Source: Streptococcus xiaochunlingii
GTDB taxonomy: Bacteria; Bacillota; Bacilli; Lactobacillales; Streptococcaceae
Reading direction: 5' to 3'
Length of the DNA: 64,000 nucleotides
Assembly: GCF_006385805.1 (NCBI RefSeq)
Contig: NZ_VFSG01000002.1
Location: 1-64,000, forward strand
The stretch's first letter is position 1; every line of letters starts with the position of its first letter. The notes under the pieces are model-generated. The model ran no database searches. It saw only the letters and a program-made list of their open reading frames with translations, and had not been told where the DNA came from. Shown here one piece after another: positions 61,876 through 64,000 of this stretch. A program made the translations under genes and the position numbers.

Positions 61876-63652
61876 GAAGAAACCAATCAAGCTAAATGAT
61901 GAACAGTTAATGCTTGATGCTAGCAACGTTGCGGATATCTATCATCAGCTATCTCTGGATCTATTCGACCAGGTCATAGACCGACTAAAAGAGCGTGGGT
62001 CTACTAGCCTCGATGATAATCCTTATATTTGGCAACTCGAAAAGATGAATGAGATGGGCATGCTAAACAATGACAATGTCAAGCTCATTGCTAAGTATTC
62101 TGGCATTGCTGAGGAACAGCTGAGATACGTCATCCAAAACGAGGGCTATCAAATCTACAAGGACACCAAAACACAGCTGTTAGAGTCACTGGATGGTGGT
62201 AACTTTGTGGATAACTCGCTAATACAAGCTAACCTGTCAGCTTACGTCAATCAGACTATGTTTGACATTGACAACCTCATCAATACGACGCTACCAATGA
62301 GCGTGAGAAAGGTTTATCAATCCATTATCGAGGAGAGTGTAGCCAAGGTTGTCACAGGTTTATCCACATCAGACAGAGCTATCTCTGATACAGTCATGAA
62401 ATGGGCTAAAAAAGGTTTCTATGGATTTACAGATAGCCAAGAGAAGAATTGGAGAGCTGACACATATGCTAGACAGATTATTAAATCTACTGCATGGCGT
62501 GTCTATCGTGAGGCTAATACAGCTCCAGCTCTTGAATTAGGAATAGACACCTTTTACTATCACAAAAAGGCCACAGCAAGAGAGATGTGCGCACCTTTGC
62601 AGCACCAAATTGTCACGCTAGGAGAGGCGAGGGTTGAACAAGGTGAGAAGATCCTAGCTTTATCTGATTATGGTTACGGACATCCAGCAGGTTGTCAAGG
62701 GATTAACTGCACTCATGAGATGACACCATACATCCCAGGAGCTAACTACAAGCCTGATTTGCCTGATGAATTAAGAGACTTGACTCCAGAGCAAGCAATA
62801 GAAAACGCAAACGTACAGGCCAAACAGAGAGCCCTAGAGCGATCTATCAGACAATCCAAGGAGTATCTGCATGTAGCAGAGAAACTAGGCGATAAGGAGC
62901 TCATAGACAAGTACAAGAGCAAGGTTAGGATCCAACAAGGAGCGCTGAGAGGTTATATCAGTCAGCATCCGTTTCTACATCGTGATTATGCTAGGGAGAA
63001 ATACTATGATGATCCATTTTCTCAAGCTCAAAAAGAAGTAAAGCTCAGGAAGAAGATGTCAGAATATCACTACATCAAAGAAGATGAAATACCTGCATTT
63101 AAGAAAGTAGGTGGGAAAATCACTAAATCAGAGCGTAAGGTTATCTATGCTCCAGACTTTGACAGTATGGGCTATATAGCCACAAATAGGAGTTTTGATA
63201 TTAATAGAGCTCTCAGAAGTAATGGAGTCATCCCACTCAGCAAAGAAGAAAGCAAAGTGGTCTCAACGCTTGATAGAGTTATTGAAAGAAATAAAACACT
63301 GAAAAATATAAAAGTTAGTCGCTTTGATGATGGTAGTTATTTTAAATCAATAATTACCAGCAATGCCGAACTATTAAAAAAATATGACAGTGTAACTGAT
63401 ATGCTAAATTCTGGCGAGGCAACTTTCAGCAATTCCGCTTACACATCAACCAGTTATATCCCCAAATATAACTTTTTCAAAACTAGAGGCGTTAAAACAA
63501 TTATCAACATTCCAAAGGATAGTAAAATATACTTTACAGATAATGACGTCGAGTCCGAAATTATCATACCAAGAAACGCAAAATATGATATAATTAGTAT
63601 GAAAGAAAACAAAGGTGGCATTGTCTTAGAAATGAATTTAAGAGAGGAGTGA
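61868..63652 (+). CDS. MuF-type minor capsid protein with C-terminal ADP-ribosyltransferase domain
   Basis: A 594-aa protein. Residues about 20-290 match the phage minor capsid protein (A118 gp/Phage_min_cap2, MuF-like), with REMCAPLQHQ and YGYGHPAGCQGINCTHEMTPY. A helical linker (about 300-400) follows. Residues about 430-594 look like an ADP-ribosyltransferase: R485 (VSRFDDGSYF), an STS motif at 527-529 (AYTSTSY), and E562/E564 (ESE) as the ExE motif. The last ~400 bases are visibly more AT-rich than the capsid part, suggesting exchange of the toxin module. It would be carried in or injected with the capsid. Confidence 0.85.
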   Translation: MAKKKPIKLNDEQLMLDASNVADIYHQLSLDLFDQVIDRLKERGSTSLDDNPYIWQLEKMNEMGMLNNDNVKLIAKYSGIAEEQLRYVIQNEGYQIYKDTKTQLLESLDGGNFVDNSLIQANLSAYVNQTMFDIDNLINTTLPMSVRKVYQSIIEESVAKVVTGLSTSDRAISDTVMKWAKKGFYGFTDSQEKNWRADTYARQIIKSTAWRVYREANTAPALELGIDTFYYHKKATAREMCAPLQHQIVTLGEARVEQGEKILALSDYGYGHPAGCQGINCTHEMTPYIPGANYKPDLPDELRDLTPEQAIENANVQAKQRALERSIRQSKEYLHVAEKLGDKELIDKYKSKVRIQQGALRGYISQHPFLHRDYAREKYYDDPFSQAQKEVKLRKKMSEYHYIKEDEIPAFKKVGGKITKSERKVIYAPDFDSMGYIATNRSFDINRALRSNGVIPLSKEESKVVSTLDRVIERNKTLKNIKVSRFDDGSYFKSIITSNAELLKKYDSVTDMLNSGEATFSNSAYTSTSYIPKYNFFKTRGVKTIINIPKDSKIYFTDNDVESEIIIPRNAKYDIISMKENKGGIVLEMNLREE

Positions 63653-63656
63653 TATT

Positions 63657-63872
63657 ATGGAATTATCAGAGGCTCTAAACTTTGTTGACTCTTTAAATCT
63701 GGATGAAAAACCTATAAATTTTTCAGAGTTTACTGATGAACAATTACTGAACATAAGTATTACGCTTGACTTGCTTTCATTAGATGAGGCTAAAGCATTC
63801 GAGTTAGAATTAAATAAGCGACAGCTTACAGAGAGATATTTTTCTATGAGAAAACCTAAAACTAGCGCTTAG
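63657..63872 (+). CDS. Small acidic protein, candidate immunity protein for the MuF-ART toxin
   Basis: A 71-aa acidic, helical protein (MELSEALNFVDSLNLDEKPINFSEFTDEQLLNISITLDLLSLDEAKAFELEL...). It starts 4 bp after the MuF-ART gene with GAGGAG upstream and has the same AT-rich composition as the toxin module. Its position and size fit an immunity protein; no domain is recognised, so this is inference. Confidence 0.65.
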   Translation: MELSEALNFVDSLNLDEKPINFSEFTDEQLLNISITLDLLSLDEAKAFELELNKRQLTERYFSMRKPKTSA

Positions 63873-63912
63873 AACAATCTAGGCGTTTTTATTATGCCCG
63901 AAAGGAGAACTA

Positions 63913-64000
63913 ATGAACAAACGCATCAAGAAAAAGCGTGAGCTATATGATCGATTGAGGAATTTGGATTGTGCTGTGGATTACTTAATCAGCCAAAACA
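63913..64000 (+). CDS. Phage protein, 5' part only
   Basis: An open frame beginning MNKRIKKKRELYDRLRNLDC with AAAGGAG upstream runs off the window after 29 codons. It is a basic protein in the capsid region; no function is assignable from this fragment. Confidence 0.6.
   Translation, partial: MNKRIKKKRELYDRLRNLDCAVDYLISQN

Larger units (their letters stand above)
44772..64000. mobile_element. Prophage integrated in comGC (left part, runs off the window)
   Basis: A temperate siphophage-like genome: serine integrase at the comGC junction, CI repressor leftward, then Cro, antirepressor, replication/recombination, accessory genes, late regulator, terminases, portal and MuF capsid protein rightward. 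Gene order is that of streptococcal cos/pac siphophages. At least 19 kb is in view; the tail, lysis module and right attachment site are not. Confidence 0.93.

Overview
The window looks like a chromosome segment of a mitis/sanguinis-group Streptococcus. The evidence is low-to-moderate G+C, the rRNA-linked tRNA cluster, the order tyrS / pbp1b-rpoB-rpoC-DUF1033-comGA-comGB, an adcRCBA zinc operon and a BOX repeat of the type found in pneumococcus and relatives. The species cannot be fixed from the sequence alone.

Layout. (1) 1-1276: the 3' end of a 5S rRNA, then twelve tRNAs (Val, Gly, Ile, Glu, Ser, fMet, Phe, Tyr, Trp, His, Gln, Leu) and a terminator. (2) 1184-8481: a 7.2-kb integrative element in the 3' end of tRNA-Leu(CAA), bounded by an exact 58-bp repeat. 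It carries a tyrosine integrase, a DUF3173 excisionase-like protein, a Rep_trans/MOB_T-type initiator with a leader region that has a probable antisense RNA, an XRE repressor, a TPR protein, a TetR/flavodoxin-like reductase pair and two decayed gene remnants. (3) 8591-12766: the zinc operon adcRCBA behind an AdcR-type operator, then a DUF6287-like lipoprotein. (4) 12820-29485: an N-glycan utilisation locus. It has three alpha-mannosidases (GH92, GH125, GH38), a ROK protein, a GH20 hexosaminidase, a CUT1-type sugar ABC transporter under a CcpA (cre) site, a DUF624 protein and a YesM/YesN-type two-component system. (5) 29537-44724: housekeeping genes rlmA-like, tyrS, pbp1b, rpoB, rpoC, DUF1033, comGA, comGB. 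(6) 44721-64000: comGC is cut after its prepilin motif by a prophage that runs off the right edge.

The prophage. It begins with a large serine integrase, followed by a CI/Cro switch with repeated operators and an AntA/KilAC antirepressor. Next come an iteron-like origin candidate and a recombination module (RecT/Bet, DUF1351, SSB, C5 methyltransferase, RusA), then small accessory genes and a DUF1492/ArpU-like late regulator. A structured noncoding stretch with an embedded tRNA-Phe separates these from the packaging and capsid genes (TerS, TerL, portal, MuF). The MuF protein has a C-terminal ADP-ribosyltransferase domain and is followed by a small acidic protein, which is consistent with a phage-borne toxin/immunity pair.

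How the parts work together. The glycosidases would trim host N-glycans from the outside in, the ABC transporter would import the released glycans, and the two-component system plus CcpA would control the locus. Insertion of the prophage in comGC should abolish the transformation pilus unless the phage excises. The points most worth a second look are the MuF-ADP-ribosyltransferase with its candidate immunity gene, two noncoding blocks in the otherwise compact prophage (56828-57334 and 57752-58254), and the antisense/leader-ORF arrangement upstream of the element's rep genes.
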